Below are positions 36,804-46,306 of a DNA stretch of 59,412 bases, one piece after another. The notes beneath the pieces were generated by a model. That model made no database searches. It was not told where the DNA came from and saw only the letters and a list, made by a program, of their open reading frames with translations. The DNA comes from an uncultured bacterium. GTDB taxonomy: Bacteria > Planctomycetota > UBA1135 > GCA-002686595. How positions within the stretch are numbered: position 1 is the stretch's first letter; each line of letters begins with the position of its first letter. Both the position numbers and the translations under genes were made by a program. Location: NCBI GenBank assembly GCA_938075305.1, contig CALJGV010000003.1, forward strand, positions 1 through 59,412. Reading direction: 5' to 3'.

Positions 36804-38615
36804 TCAGAGCCCGCTCGTCTCTGCCGTGGCGAGGGCCTCGTGGGCGTAGGCCTGGAAGGCCTTACGGACCCAGTCCTCCTGGATCATCTGCTGGTGCCGC
36901 TCCGTACGCATGTTGAGCGGGTTCGTGGGCCGGGTGCGGCCCTTCAGGTAGACGAGGTAGAAGCCCTTCGGGCCGCGGTAGGGTCCGGCCACGGACCCGG
37001 GCTCCATGTCGAAGAAGATCGCGTCCACGAGCGCCCCGTTCGCGAGGAAGTGCTCGTACTCGGATTCGCCGATCGCACGCTTCATATCGTTGCGCGTCAT
37101 CGGCTCCTCGCTGAAGGCGCCGAAGTTCTTGAGCCCGATGGCCGGCGGCTGCTTGCCGGTGGCCGGCAGCGGCGGGTCCCAGTAGTCGCTGTTCTGGCGG
37201 AGCAGGTCGGTCCACCAGCGGTCGAAGGGCAGCAGCTCGTTCTCGGGGGCGAAGTTCTCACCGTTCGCCACCGCCGCCGCGCGGGCCTCGGCCTCGGTCG
37301 CCAGGGCGGCGAGGTACTCGTCGACCTGACCACGCAGGGCGGTCGCGCGCTCGTAGGCGTTCTCCCACCCGTTCTCCTTCCAGGAGTACGAGGGGAAGTC
37401 GAAGGCCGAGACCAGGAGGATCTCGGCGCGGGCCTTGGCCAGTCCCATGATCCCGTTGGCGATCGGGAGGTGTGCCTCCAGCTCCGGGCTGAGCTCACCG
37501 TTGTCTCCGATCTCGAGGGCCTCGGTGCGCCCGGTCTTGAACGAGTCCACCAGGCGGAGGTGCTGCTCGTACGCCTCGGCGGACGGGAACCCGTGGCCCT
37601 GGAGGGCCAGGAAGTCCATGTTGAACATGGAGTTCGCCATCTGGTCGCGGATGCTCGCGACCATGGCCTGGAAGTCCTCGTCGCTGCTGAGGACCCCCTC
37701 GGCCGCCAGCTTCTGGCGGCCTGCTTCGAAGAGGGCGAGGCAGAGCTTGGCGTCCTCGATGTCCTGCTCGCTGAACGCGACGCGCATCTCGTCGAAGACC
37801 TCCTGGGTCTTGATCTCCGCATTCCAGTCGCCCCCATCGATGACCATGGCGAGCTCCTCGGGGATGCCCTGGGTCGCGGTCTTGACCTCGGCCAGGCTCC
37901 ACAGGGCCTGCATCACGAAGTCACGCAGGAGCGACATCATCATCTCCTGCTCGGCCACGATCGGCTCGCCGGTTTCCTCCGCCACGGCGAGGCGGCGTTC
38001 GTACTCGCGGGCGTAGTCCGCGATCAGGTCCACCTGGGGCGAGCCGCCCTGGATGGCCTCGACCGACAGCATGGGCCAGCTGTCCGGATGTTCCGGGAAG
38101 AAGAGCTGGTCGAACTCCATGGTCTGCCGGACCTGGTCCCGGTACCAGCCGCCCGAGCCGTAGGCGCGGCGAAGCTCGACCTCGTGGTCGAGGGTCGGGA
38201 AGCGCTCCTGGAAGTTGGCCTTCTCTGCAGCGAGACGGCGGTCCACGAAGCTCGTGTCGAGATCGAAGCGCTTCATGCGCTTGGCGACCTCGGCCGACAT
38301 GTCCTCATCGCTCGCGCCGGCCATCTCCGCAGCCACCGCCTCGCGCACCTCGTCGACGCGGATCTCGCGCTCGTGATCCATCAGGATCTGAAGCTTGCGA
38401 GCGTCCAGGCCGTTGCGGCCGGGGCCGTAGACGAGGAAGCGCTTGATCGCCATGTCGGAGATGCGCACGCCGTTCACGAAGACGGGCTCACCAAACTCGG
38501 AGGTCGCCTCCGCGGCGTCGTCCGCCTGGAAGGGAGCGGCGGGAGCGGCGGGCTCGGAGAAGGCGGGGCCGACGAGGCCGAGGAGCGGGAGGGTCAGGAG
38601 GAGGCGATTCTTCAT
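36804..38615 (-). CDS. Exported parvulin-like (PpiC/SurA) protein
   Basis: 603 residues with a signal sequence (residues 1-21). After it, PVFVNGVRISDMAIKRFLV resembles the N-terminal start of SurA/PpiC chaperones. Near 527-553 the segment AIFFDMEPGSVAGPYRGPKG-FYLVYL matches the PpiC rotamase strand pattern. The helical middle is long and has no motif I recognise. Probably a periplasmic chaperone or peptidyl-prolyl isomerase of outer-membrane proteins. The ATG at 38615 is chosen over a TTG six codons upstream. Whether the isomerase active site is intact cannot be judged by eye. Confidence 0.65.
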   Translation of the reverse strand: MKNRLLLTLPLLGLVGPAFSEPAAPAAPFQADDAAEATSEFGEPVFVNGVRISDMAIKRFLVYGPGRNGLDARKLQILMDHEREIRVDEVREAVAAEMAGASDEDMSAEVAKRMKRFDLDTSFVDRRLAAEKANFQERFPTLDHEVELRRAYGSGGWYRDQVRQTMEFDQLFFPEHPDSWPMLSVEAIQGGSPQVDLIADYAREYERRLAVAEETGEPIVAEQEMMMSLLRDFVMQALWSLAEVKTATQGIPEELAMVIDGGDWNAEIKTQEVFDEMRVAFSEQDIEDAKLCLALFEAGRQKLAAEGVLSSDEDFQAMVASIRDQMANSMFNMDFLALQGHGFPSAEAYEQHLRLVDSFKTGRTEALEIGDNGELSPELEAHLPIANGIMGLAKARAEILLVSAFDFPSYSWKENGWENAYERATALRGQVDEYLAALATEAEARAAAVANGENFAPENELLPFDRWWTDLLRQNSDYWDPPLPATGKQPPAIGLKNFGAFSEEPMTRNDMKRAIGESEYEHFLANGALVDAIFFDMEPGSVAGPYRGPKGFYLVYLKGRTRPTNPLNMRTERHQQMIQEDWVRKAFQAYAHEALATAETSGL

Positions 38616-38856
38616 CGGTCCAGGGGAGTTCAACGGACGACGCGGCCGGGAGGGCCCAATGCGAGGGGCGAGCCGGGCGCGGAGGTCAATCAGATGGGGT
38701 TTTAGGGAGAGGATCCTACGGAGCCGTTCTCGACGTGAGAGAAGAAAGCGGGAACTGGATCACAGGTGCAGCGAAAGCGGGTGCGGACAGCTTGGCGGGT
38801 ACCTGGGGCGCGGTCGAGCACAGGGGGCCGCTCCCGCGTACCCTGATCGGCATTCC

Positions 38857-39570
38857 ATGGCCTATCCCACGCGCACAATTGCCCTCCTTTGCGAGCTTCT
38901 TCATCCGCCGATCGCCCCGGACCCTCGGCCCATCCAGCGGCTCCATAATGAGATGTTCGAGGGCGGGCAGCCCGCGTACGCGGGCTTCCAGGTCAGCCCC
39001 ATCGGTCCTGTGCTGTCCAACCCCATGGCCACCCCCGGCGCAGTGTCGCAGGTCGCCTTCCTCGCGGACCGGATCCAGTTCAGGGAGGAGAAGGGCACGC
39101 TCACCCATGAGGCCTTCGCGGCCCGGGTGCGCGAGATCACCGAGCGCGCCGCTCCCCTGCGAAACATCTCGACGCTCGCGGCGCAGCAGGTGGTCCTGCA
39201 GAGCCTGGTGAACCCGCGCACCCAGACCGATACTCGCGAATTCCTGAAGGACCGAGTATTCGGCTTCGGGGACGAGCTGGAGGCCCTGGGGCGCTCCTCC
39301 CAGCTGGTCGGGCTGCGCCTCGGCTTCGGCCCGGAGGCGGGCGACGACAGCGCCTTCGGCCTGCGGATCGAGTCCTACAGCGCCGACGCCCGCTCCCTCT
39401 ACATCGAGGTCCAAGGCACCTTCGGCCCGGCAGCCCCCGCGAGCGGGCTGGAGGCCCTGGAGCAGAACGTCCTGAAGACGTACGACTTCCTCGCTGGCCG
39501 CGTCCTGCCCTTCATCTCGAGCTTCGATCGGCGAGAAGGCGGGCGAAACAACGCCCCGGACGGAGACTAG
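38857..39570 (+). CDS. Hypothetical protein
   Basis: 237 residues from the ATG at 38857. No family recognised and no signal peptide or membrane segment. It begins MAYPTRTIALLCELLHPP and contains the pattern QRLHNEMFEGGQPAYAGFQV, then an alternating helix-strand middle and a beta segment SLYIEVQGTF before a final helical end. It is preceded by 241 bp without a gene and followed 8 bp later by a lipoprotein gene on the same strand. Confidence 0.65.
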   Translation: MAYPTRTIALLCELLHPPIAPDPRPIQRLHNEMFEGGQPAYAGFQVSPIGPVLSNPMATPGAVSQVAFLADRIQFREEKGTLTHEAFAARVREITERAAPLRNISTLAAQQVVLQSLVNPRTQTDTREFLKDRVFGFGDELEALGRSSQLVGLRLGFGPEAGDDSAFGLRIESYSADARSLYIEVQGTFGPAAPASGLEALEQNVLKTYDFLAGRVLPFISSFDRREGGRNNAPDGD

Positions 39571-39578
39571 CGCGAACC

Positions 39579-40268
39579 ATGAGCTCCCCCATGCCCCGCA
39601 CCCTCCTCCTGTTGACGTCGCTCGTGGCGTTCACCGGCTGCTCCAAGGGCCTGCCCGATGAGCCCGAGCCGAGGTCCTACCCCGAGGGCACCATCCTGGT
39701 CGTCGACGACCAGCCGATCCTCGCCGCCGACGTAGACCGCTTCGTGGACGCGGTCGCGCTGATCGAGCCCGAGTTCGTGCTCCGTGACCACCGGCGGAAG
39801 GTGATCAGCAACATCTCCATCCCCCTGGCCGCCGGGGCCGCCCTCGACCCCTCCAGCCGGGACGAGGCCTTCAGCCGTGCCCAGGCGCTGCTCTCCACCT
39901 TCCGCGAGACCGGCGAGCTGCCATCGGACGCGCCGGCGCCCCAGGTCCTGAGCGGGACATTCAAGGAGGTCGGGCTCATCCCCTGGGCCATCGCCACCGA
40001 GATGGAGCCCCTGACGGTCTCCGAGCTCCACGAGACCCCGGGGGCCTGGTCCTTCTTCCGGCTCACGGCCTCGACCGATGCCCCGGGCGAGTTCGAGGGT
40101 CGGTCCCAGGTCACGATCCTCCGCTACGACGTGCCCTATCTTCCCCAGGACGCCGTGCGCGGCCTCCTCCAGACCGCGATGGAGGGCTTCGAGATCGAGA
40201 TCGTGGACCCCGCCTGGGAGCCCATGGTGCCCCCCGCCTTCCTCTACCCAGCCAAGGCCCAGCGATGA
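39579..40268 (+). CDS. Putative lipoprotein with PpiC-like N-terminus
   Basis: 229 residues. A lipoprotein-type signal ends at Cys21 (LVAFTGC), though the -3 residue is Phe rather than Leu. The mature start GTILVVDDQPILAADVDRFVD resembles the opening beta-hairpin and helix of SurA-type chaperones (VNGQPI...). No rotamase signature follows. The stop overlaps the next start (ATGA), linking it to the HEAT-repeat gene. Confidence 0.6.
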   Translation: MSSPMPRTLLLLTSLVAFTGCSKGLPDEPEPRSYPEGTILVVDDQPILAADVDRFVDAVALIEPEFVLRDHRRKVISNISIPLAAGAALDPSSRDEAFSRAQALLSTFRETGELPSDAPAPQVLSGTFKEVGLIPWAIATEMEPLTVSELHETPGAWSFFRLTASTDAPGEFEGRSQVTILRYDVPYLPQDAVRGLLQTAMEGFEIEIVDPAWEPMVPPAFLYPAKAQR

Positions 40269-41179
40269 TCCTCCCCCTCCTCCTCCTCGCCGGCCTGCCC
40301 GCCGGGGCCACCCCAGCGACGGCGACGCTCGCGGCGCACCGTCTCGCGCCCCGGGTCGATGAGGTCCAGCGCGCCGAGGCCTGGCCGGAGTACGGGAACA
40401 AGCCCGAGCTGAAGCAGTGCATCTCCCGGGTGCGCAAGGCGCGCACCGAGGAGATGGCGACGAAGGGCGCCCAGCAGCTGGAGGAGATCGGCGCCGCCGC
40501 GGCGCCGTTCCTCCTCAAGTCGCTCAAGTCCGAGAAGGACGGCGAAGCGCGGGCGCGCATGGAAGCCGTGCTGGACTCGATCACCAACCCCGAGCACACG
40601 CGGCTCCTGGCCGAGGCCCTCGACGAGGACTCGGACGCACCCCGACGCTACGCCGCTCGGCGGATCGCCCAGCTCGGTGACCCGGGCCTGCGGGAGCGCT
40701 CGGAGGCGTTCCTCGCGGAGCTCACGGAGCGAGCCGCGGACAAGCGCGCGCGCAAGCCCATCGAACCGGTGGACCTCGACCTGGCGGCCGTGCTCTGCCT
40801 CTCCTCGGGCTCGAGCGCGGGGCTGGAGCGCGTGATCCAGCTGGCGTCACCGGAGCCGTGGAAGGCCTGGGGCCCAGCCATCGAGCGCGCCTGCGAGCAC
40901 GCCAAGGCCGCGGGTCCCGGGATCGGCGCGGAGCTCTCCACGGGGCTCTCCAAGGCCTCCAGCCCGGGGGACCGCGTCGTGTACCTGCGCCTCCTCACCT
41001 ATTCGGGGTCCCGGGATCAGGTCTCCCCCATCGTGCCCCTGCTCGACGCCGAGGAGAATCAGGTCAAGGTCGCCGCGATCAACGCCCTGAGGATGATCGT
41101 GGACGGCGACGCGCCGCTGAAGCGCCTCTCCACCTTCGACGCCATCGAGCGCGCCCAGCGCTGGAAGTCGCGACTCTGA
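40265..41179 (+). CDS. Exported HEAT-repeat-like protein
   Basis: 304 residues with a short signal sequence (1-23). The rest is an alpha-helical solenoid with HEAT-like repeats: GAQQLEEIGAAAAPFLLKSL, RYAARRIAQLGDPGL and QVKVAAINALRMIVDG. No enzyme motif. Probably a scaffold in the envelope. It is coupled upstream by a 4-bp overlap and followed 13 bp later by the peptidase-MA-like gene, forming a three-gene exported unit. Confidence 0.65.
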   Translation: MILPLLLLAGLPAGATPATATLAAHRLAPRVDEVQRAEAWPEYGNKPELKQCISRVRKARTEEMATKGAQQLEEIGAAAAPFLLKSLKSEKDGEARARMEAVLDSITNPEHTRLLAEALDEDSDAPRRYAARRIAQLGDPGLRERSEAFLAELTERAADKRARKPIEPVDLDLAAVLCLSSGSSAGLERVIQLASPEPWKAWGPAIERACEHAKAAGPGIGAELSTGLSKASSPGDRVVYLRLLTYSGSRDQVSPIVPLLDAEENQVKVAAINALRMIVDGDAPLKRLSTFDAIERAQRWKSRL

Positions 41180-41192
41180 AGCCACTGCAACC

Positions 41193-42428
41193 ATGACCCG
41201 TGCAACCAAGATGCTGCGCCTCATGAGCGCATTCCTCGGCGCCATGTTCGTCGCCGCCGCGGTGGCGGCCGCCCAGAAGCCGCTGGATCGCTCCAAGCCC
41301 CTGACGGACCCGGCCAACGACCCCTACACCCGGGGCGGCAAGGAGAAGTACGTCGAGGCCGCCGGCTATGTCTCCATGGGCGGGTTCGAGTTCGGAGCCG
41401 CCCCCGACACCACCGCCGAGGTGTCCGCCCTGCTACCGGACGTCGATATCCGGTGGATCGAGACGCCACACTTCGAGCTCGGGATCGCCTTGCCGAAGGT
41501 GAAGGTCACCAAGGAGGAGCGCAAGAAGGTCAAGGCGGAGCTCACCAAGCTCCGCAAGGCCCTGCCCGACGTCAAGCCGGACACGAAGGTCATGGATCCG
41601 TGGCTCCGGGCCCACCTCTACGCCCAGCGGCTCGAGGAGCACTACGGGCGCGTCCAGGAGGTCCTCGGGGTCACGGACGAGACCTTCGCCGCCAACAAGG
41701 AGATCTGGGACATCGGGACTCCCTACTGGGGCATCGGGCCCTACATGGGCCAGATGGGGAAGTTCGAGGTCCTCGTGCTCCCCTCCGAGAAGGCCGCCAC
41801 GCGCTTCCTGACGGCCAGGCTCGGGCTCACCACCAAGCTCAGCCAGCGGTGGAACATCCGCGACCGGGACTCGCTCTGCTTCATCGCGCACACGGGGCAG
41901 GGCCAGCTCAACGTCGACGAGGGCATGCACGGCCACGTCGCGTTCAACGTCACCCAGATGATGATGAACGGGTACAAGCACTACTCGTACGACAAGCCCA
42001 TCTGGATCCGCGAGGGCGCCGCCCACTGGTTCGAGCGCAACATCAACCCGCGCTTCAACACCTTCGACTCCTCCGAGGGTTCGGCGGCCCAGATGTTCAA
42101 GAAGTCGGACTGGAAGGGCCCGACCCTGAAGCTGGTCAAGTCCAGCGACGCGCCCTCGTTCGCCTCCCTGGTGAAGATGCGGACCTTCGCGGAGCTGGAG
42201 AGGCCCCATCACCTGGCCACTTGGTCCATCTTCGACTACCTCGTCCAGGTCCACCCCGAGTTCCTCAAGAAGTACCTGTCGACCGTCTCTGGCATCAAGA
42301 ACGAGGAGCACATCGACGACGCCACGACGCTCCCCGACGTCCAGCGGGCGCTGTTCAAGGACGAGCTGGGCATGACCTACGCCCAGTTCGAGCGCGCCTG
42401 GAAGGCCTGGGTGGAAGAAACCTACTAG
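41193..42428 (+). CDS. Exported degenerate peptidase-MA-like protein (DUF1570-like)
   Basis: 411 residues with a signal peptide (about 1-27, cleaved after AAA). The C-terminal half contains IWIREGAAHWFER (E274), the second gluzincin motif seen in DUF1570/peptidase MA-like proteins of planctomycetes. The expected zinc-binding HExxH is not intact: the equivalent stretch reads H246-GHVAFNVTQ. It is therefore probably a non-catalytic or altered relative. The following polar region and TWSIFDYLVQ segment agree with the family. Confidence 0.6.
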   Translation: MTRATKMLRLMSAFLGAMFVAAAVAAAQKPLDRSKPLTDPANDPYTRGGKEKYVEAAGYVSMGGFEFGAAPDTTAEVSALLPDVDIRWIETPHFELGIALPKVKVTKEERKKVKAELTKLRKALPDVKPDTKVMDPWLRAHLYAQRLEEHYGRVQEVLGVTDETFAANKEIWDIGTPYWGIGPYMGQMGKFEVLVLPSEKAATRFLTARLGLTTKLSQRWNIRDRDSLCFIAHTGQGQLNVDEGMHGHVAFNVTQMMMNGYKHYSYDKPIWIREGAAHWFERNINPRFNTFDSSEGSAAQMFKKSDWKGPTLKLVKSSDAPSFASLVKMRTFAELERPHHLATWSIFDYLVQVHPEFLKKYLSTVSGIKNEEHIDDATTLPDVQRALFKDELGMTYAQFERAWKAWVEETY

Positions 42429-42446
42429 GGACTCCCCCACGATCGG

Positions 42447-42463
42447 GGCCCGCCGGCCGGGCC
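42447..42463. terminator. Weak hairpin after the peptidase-MA-like gene
   Basis: GGCCCG-CCGGC-CGGGCC, a 6-bp stem 19 bp after the stop, without a T-run. A second hairpin, GGCGGGT/ACCCGCC, lies at 42542-42565 in the same 290-bp gap, before the radical SAM pair. Either may be termination or leader structure. Confidence 0.3.
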
Positions 42464-42718
42464 GGCCGATGATCGATGGGGCCGCCTGCGCCGGTCTCCC
42501 AGCGGGACATGGGGCAATAAACCGCGCCGGGTGGCTGCCATGGCGGGTGGACCTGGGGACCCGCCGGCCCCCGGCCCCTGGGGCTCGGGTATTCTCTGGG
42601 GACGCGCAGGAGGATGAATGGGCGGCGAGGTGAGGTTTCGCAGAGATCCCCCCTCACCGGACACCACCTGCGAGCCGATCTATACCCAGCGGGCCCTTCG
42701 TCCCGCCAAGTTCCTTCC

Positions 42719-44353
42719 ATGATCCAGCGCAAGAAACGCATCGTGCTGTTCATGCCCCTCCGGGCAGATCCGGAAGAGGGCGTGCGCGTTGCCGCCGACC
42801 TGCTGCCGCTCGAGCTGCTCCAGATCGCTGCGTGGCCAGTGCAGGAGGGCTACGAAGTCGTGATCGTGGACGCCATGGTCCACGACGACTACATGGAACG
42901 GCTCATGGAGACGTGCGACGGCGCGATGCTGTTCGCCACCTCGTGCATCCTCGGCTTCCAGGTCGCCCACGGGGCGCGGGTGGCCAAGGCCGTCCGCCAG
43001 CGGCATCCCGACCTCCCGATCATCTGGGGCGGCTGGTTCCCGAGCGTGGCCCCCGAGCTCTTCTTCAAGGAGGGCATCGCCGACGCCGTCGGACTCGGCC
43101 AGGGCGAGCTCACCTTCCGCGAGGTGGTCCAGGCCATCGACTCCGGCGAGAGCCTCGAGACGGTGCCCGGCCTCATGGTGGAGCGTGAGGGGAAGACCAT
43201 CATGACCGACCACCGGCCGGTCGTGGGCTTCGACAAGTTCCCGGACGCGCCCTGGCACCTGATCGACTTCGAGGAATACGTCGAGCGCCAGCAGAACCCG
43301 GGGCCGTGGAAGATGCGGCACAAGTACCCGGACCCCTGGGATATGCCCGCGGGAACCCAGGTGCGCGGCTTCAGCTACTTCTCGAGCTTCGGATGCCCTG
43401 AGCCCTGCACGTTCTGCTGCTCCCCGATGGTCACCGGCCGCCGCTGGAAGGCCATCCCGGGCAAGAAGCTCGCCGAGGACCTCCTCGAGCTCCAGGAGCG
43501 CTTCAACTTCAACGTGATGCGCTTCCAGGACGCCAACTTCGGCGTGGCGGAGAAGCGCTCCAACGAGTTCACCGAGACGCTCATCGAGCACGGCTCACCG
43601 TTCTGGTGGTCGGGCTGCTACGAGATCGAGACCATCGCGCGCTACAAGAAGGAGTCCCTGGACAAGCTCCAGGAGTCCAAGTGCCACATGGTCAGCCTCG
43701 GCGCCGAGGCGGGCTCCGCCGAGCAGCAGGCGGTGATCAAGAAGAACATCGACACCGGGCACTTCGAGACGAGCCTGCGGGCGATGTACGAGCGGAACAT
43801 CACCACGGGCTGCTCGTGGATCATCGGCTACCCCGGCGAGACCGAGGAGTCCATGTTCTCGACCCTCCGCCGCGCGGCGGAGATGAAGCTGAAGTTCCCC
43901 CGCGCCGCCTCCGATGTCTTCCCGTTCCGGCCGATCCCCGGTACAGAGGACTTCGACAAGGCCGTCCGGCTCGGCTACAAGGCCCCCCGCACCCTCGAGG
44001 AGTGGGGCGGCTGCCTCGAGTACCGCGAGTCCTTCGACGACATCCAGATCCCCGAGGACGTCCTCCGCACCTGGAAGCGTTACGGCGTGGCCTCGACGTT
44101 CTATGACGGGCTGGCCATGGAGGGCGCGGAGTGGTTCCGCGCGGCCCTGAAGAAGATCTCGGCCTGGCGCCTGCGCACGGGCAACTACGGCTTCCCGATC
44201 GAGCACAAGGCCTTCCACACCTACGTCAAGCTCACCAAGCAGACCAAGGCGGACAAGCTGAACGCCGCCGCACAGGAGATGGCTGCGCCGGGCCTCGACC
44301 AGACGGTCGGCCTGACCACCAGCGCTCCCGTATACACCCGACCGAGCTCCTGA
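42719..44353 (+). CDS. B12-binding radical SAM protein, paralogue A
   Basis: 544 residues. The N-terminal B12-binding-type domain (to about 190) carries DLLPLELLQIA, ATSCILGF, WGGWFPSVAPEL and DAVGLGQGELTF. The radical SAM core has C226-PEP-C230-TF-C233 binding [4Fe-4S], then RFQDANFG, SLGAEAGS and IIGYPGETEES. A roughly 100-residue C-terminal extension follows. Class B radical SAM enzymes methylate or cyclise unactivated carbons with cobalamin. The DxHxxG motif for base-off cobalamin is not evident. The ATG at 42719 is used; paralogue B begins with the same MIQRK. Confidence 0.9.
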   Translation: MIQRKKRIVLFMPLRADPEEGVRVAADLLPLELLQIAAWPVQEGYEVVIVDAMVHDDYMERLMETCDGAMLFATSCILGFQVAHGARVAKAVRQRHPDLPIIWGGWFPSVAPELFFKEGIADAVGLGQGELTFREVVQAIDSGESLETVPGLMVEREGKTIMTDHRPVVGFDKFPDAPWHLIDFEEYVERQQNPGPWKMRHKYPDPWDMPAGTQVRGFSYFSSFGCPEPCTFCCSPMVTGRRWKAIPGKKLAEDLLELQERFNFNVMRFQDANFGVAEKRSNEFTETLIEHGSPFWWSGCYEIETIARYKKESLDKLQESKCHMVSLGAEAGSAEQQAVIKKNIDTGHFETSLRAMYERNITTGCSWIIGYPGETEESMFSTLRRAAEMKLKFPRAASDVFPFRPIPGTEDFDKAVRLGYKAPRTLEEWGGCLEYRESFDDIQIPEDVLRTWKRYGVASTFYDGLAMEGAEWFRAALKKISAWRLRTGNYGFPIEHKAFHTYVKLTKQTKADKLNAAAQEMAAPGLDQTVGLTTSAPVYTRPSS

Positions 44354-44386
44354 ACGGTCCGCCTGCCTGTCGCACCACCCTTCCCG

Positions 44387-45994
44387 ATGATCCAACGCAA
44401 GAACAAGATCGTCCTGTTCCTCCCCCACCGCGCCGACCCCTCGCGCGGTGAGCGGTTCAGCGCCGACCTCTTGCCGCTCGAGCTGCTGCAGATCGCGTCC
44501 GGCCCGGTGGCCGACGGGTTCGAGGTGGTGATGATCGACGCGATGATCGAGCCGGACTACCTCCGGAAGATCGACGAGGCCTGCGAGGGTGCCCTGCTGT
44601 TCGCGTCCTCGTGCATCCTCGGCTACCAGGTCTACGACGGCTACGTGGCCGCGAAGATGGTCCGCGAGAAGCACCCCGACCTCCCCATCATCTGGGGCGG
44701 GTGGTTCCCCAGCGTGACGCCCGAGCTCTACATCGAGCAGGGCATCGCCGACGCAGTCGGGATCGGCCAGGGGGAGCTCACGTTCCGGGACGTGGTGAAC
44801 TGCGTCGCCAGCGGAGGGAACCTCGAGGAGGTCCCCGGCCTAGTGGTGAACCGTGACGGCAAGCCCGTCTACACCCCCCACCGCGCCGTGGTCGGCTTCG
44901 ACAAGTTCGAGCCGGTCCCCTGGCACCTGCTGGAGTACGACCGATACGTCGAGCTGCAGCTCGCGCCGTCCGGGAACATGAAGGTCCGCCACCGGTTCCC
45001 GCTCCCCGGGCACTGGACTCCGGACAACCCGCCGAAGGGCTTCAGCATGTTCTCCAGCTTCGGGTGCCCGGAGCCGTGCACGTTCTGTTGCTCCCCGAAG
45101 CTCACGGGCCGCCGCTGGAAGGCGATCTCCGGTAAGGAGCTCGCCGAGGAGGTCGCCGAACTGCAGCAGCGCTTCGGGTTCGACGTGCTGCGCTTCCAGG
45201 ACGCCAACTTCGGCGTCGCCGAGAAGCGCACGAAGGAGTTCTGCCAGGAGCTCGTCAACCTCGAGGTGCCGATCCACTGGAACGGCACGATCGAGATCGA
45301 GACCATCATGCGCTACAAGGAGGCGACGCTCGACCTCCTCGAAGAGTCCAAGTGCCACCTGCTCTGGCTCGGCGCCGAGACCGGCACCGCGGACATGCAG
45401 GAGCGCATCAAGAAGCACATCGGGATCGACAACATCCCGATCGCGGTCGGTGAGCTCGTGAAGCGCAACATCGTCCCGGGCACCTTCTGGATCATCGGCT
45501 ACCCCGGCGAGACCGAGGAGTCGATGGCCGCCACGCTCAAGGCGGCGGCCCACCTCAAGTACCTCTATCCGGAGGCCGGCTCGGACGTGTACCCGTTCCG
45601 CCCCATCCCCGGCACCGAGGACTTCGACCACGCGGTCAAGCTCGGCTACGAGGCGCCCACCAACTTCGACGAGTGGGGCAACTGCTTCGAGTACAAGTAC
45701 AACTCGCAGAACACCCCGCTCCCCGAGTCCATCCGGCACACCTGGGCCCGCTACAACAACACCGCGGCGATCTACGACATGCACGTGCAGGAGGGGCCCA
45801 TGTGGATGCGCAGACTCCTCTCTCGTATCGCCGGCCGGCGCCTCGAGCGCGGGGTCTACGGATTCCCGGTGGAGCAGAAGCTCTTCGACCTCTACGTCCG
45901 CGCCACGGGCCAGACCCAAGAGGACCTCTCCGAGGAGTACGCCCAGCTGCAGCCGGAGACCGCCGAGCAGCACAAGGTCGCGCCCAACCCCTGA
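44387..45994 (+). CDS. B12-binding radical SAM protein, paralogue B
   Basis: 535 residues, homologous to the preceding gene along its whole length: the same MIQRK start, DLLPLELLQIA, SSCILGY, IIWGGWFPSV, GQGELTF and CPEPCTFCCSP (C227, C231, C234), RFQDANFGVAEKR, WIIGYPGETEESM and FRPIPGTEDFD. The two sequences differ in many other positions, so the duplication is not recent, and different substrates or successive reactions are possible. The start lies 33 bp after paralogue A. The substrate is unknown. The neighbours downstream are not obviously related. Confidence 0.9.
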   Translation: MIQRKNKIVLFLPHRADPSRGERFSADLLPLELLQIASGPVADGFEVVMIDAMIEPDYLRKIDEACEGALLFASSCILGYQVYDGYVAAKMVREKHPDLPIIWGGWFPSVTPELYIEQGIADAVGIGQGELTFRDVVNCVASGGNLEEVPGLVVNRDGKPVYTPHRAVVGFDKFEPVPWHLLEYDRYVELQLAPSGNMKVRHRFPLPGHWTPDNPPKGFSMFSSFGCPEPCTFCCSPKLTGRRWKAISGKELAEEVAELQQRFGFDVLRFQDANFGVAEKRTKEFCQELVNLEVPIHWNGTIEIETIMRYKEATLDLLEESKCHLLWLGAETGTADMQERIKKHIGIDNIPIAVGELVKRNIVPGTFWIIGYPGETEESMAATLKAAAHLKYLYPEAGSDVYPFRPIPGTEDFDHAVKLGYEAPTNFDEWGNCFEYKYNSQNTPLPESIRHTWARYNNTAAIYDMHVQEGPMWMRRLLSRIAGRRLERGVYGFPVEQKLFDLYVRATGQTQEDLSEEYAQLQPETAEQHKVAPNP

Positions 45995-46306
45995 CCGGAG
46001 AGGGGCGCCGCGCCCGCGGCCCCCACGCCGTCGGAGATCGGTCACAAACCGTTGCTCCGACGTGGCGCAGGCCCAGTCTCAGTATGAGACACGTGGATTT
46101 AGGGCCGGTCATCTCCCTCGGATGCTCCGTCCCGATCGGACATCCCGTAACCCCGCCCCACATGTCCGGGAGATGATCCCTCTTCAGGCCGAGGGTTCTT
46201 TTTGCCGTCAAAGGGCTCCGGTGCGGAACTCGCCGCCCACAGCGGGATAGGCTCGAACTAGAGGTTCTGCCGCCCCATCACCGCACCCTGAGCCCGTTCC
46301 TCGCCC
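45995..46306. other. 312-bp intergenic stretch with a long-range inverted repeat
   Basis: No gene is supported. TCATCTCCC (46109-46117) and GGGAGATGA (46168-46176) are exact complements around 50 nt and would bracket an upstream structure. It may be a leader of the esterase-like gene at 46307 or a terminator of the radical SAM pair. No other element was recognised. Confidence 0.35.

Noticed and set aside
34809..38705. Two long plus-strand frames opposite the ABC exporter and parvulin-like genes
   Set aside because: Antisense to genes with Walker motifs and a signal peptide; composition is typical of GC-rich shadows.
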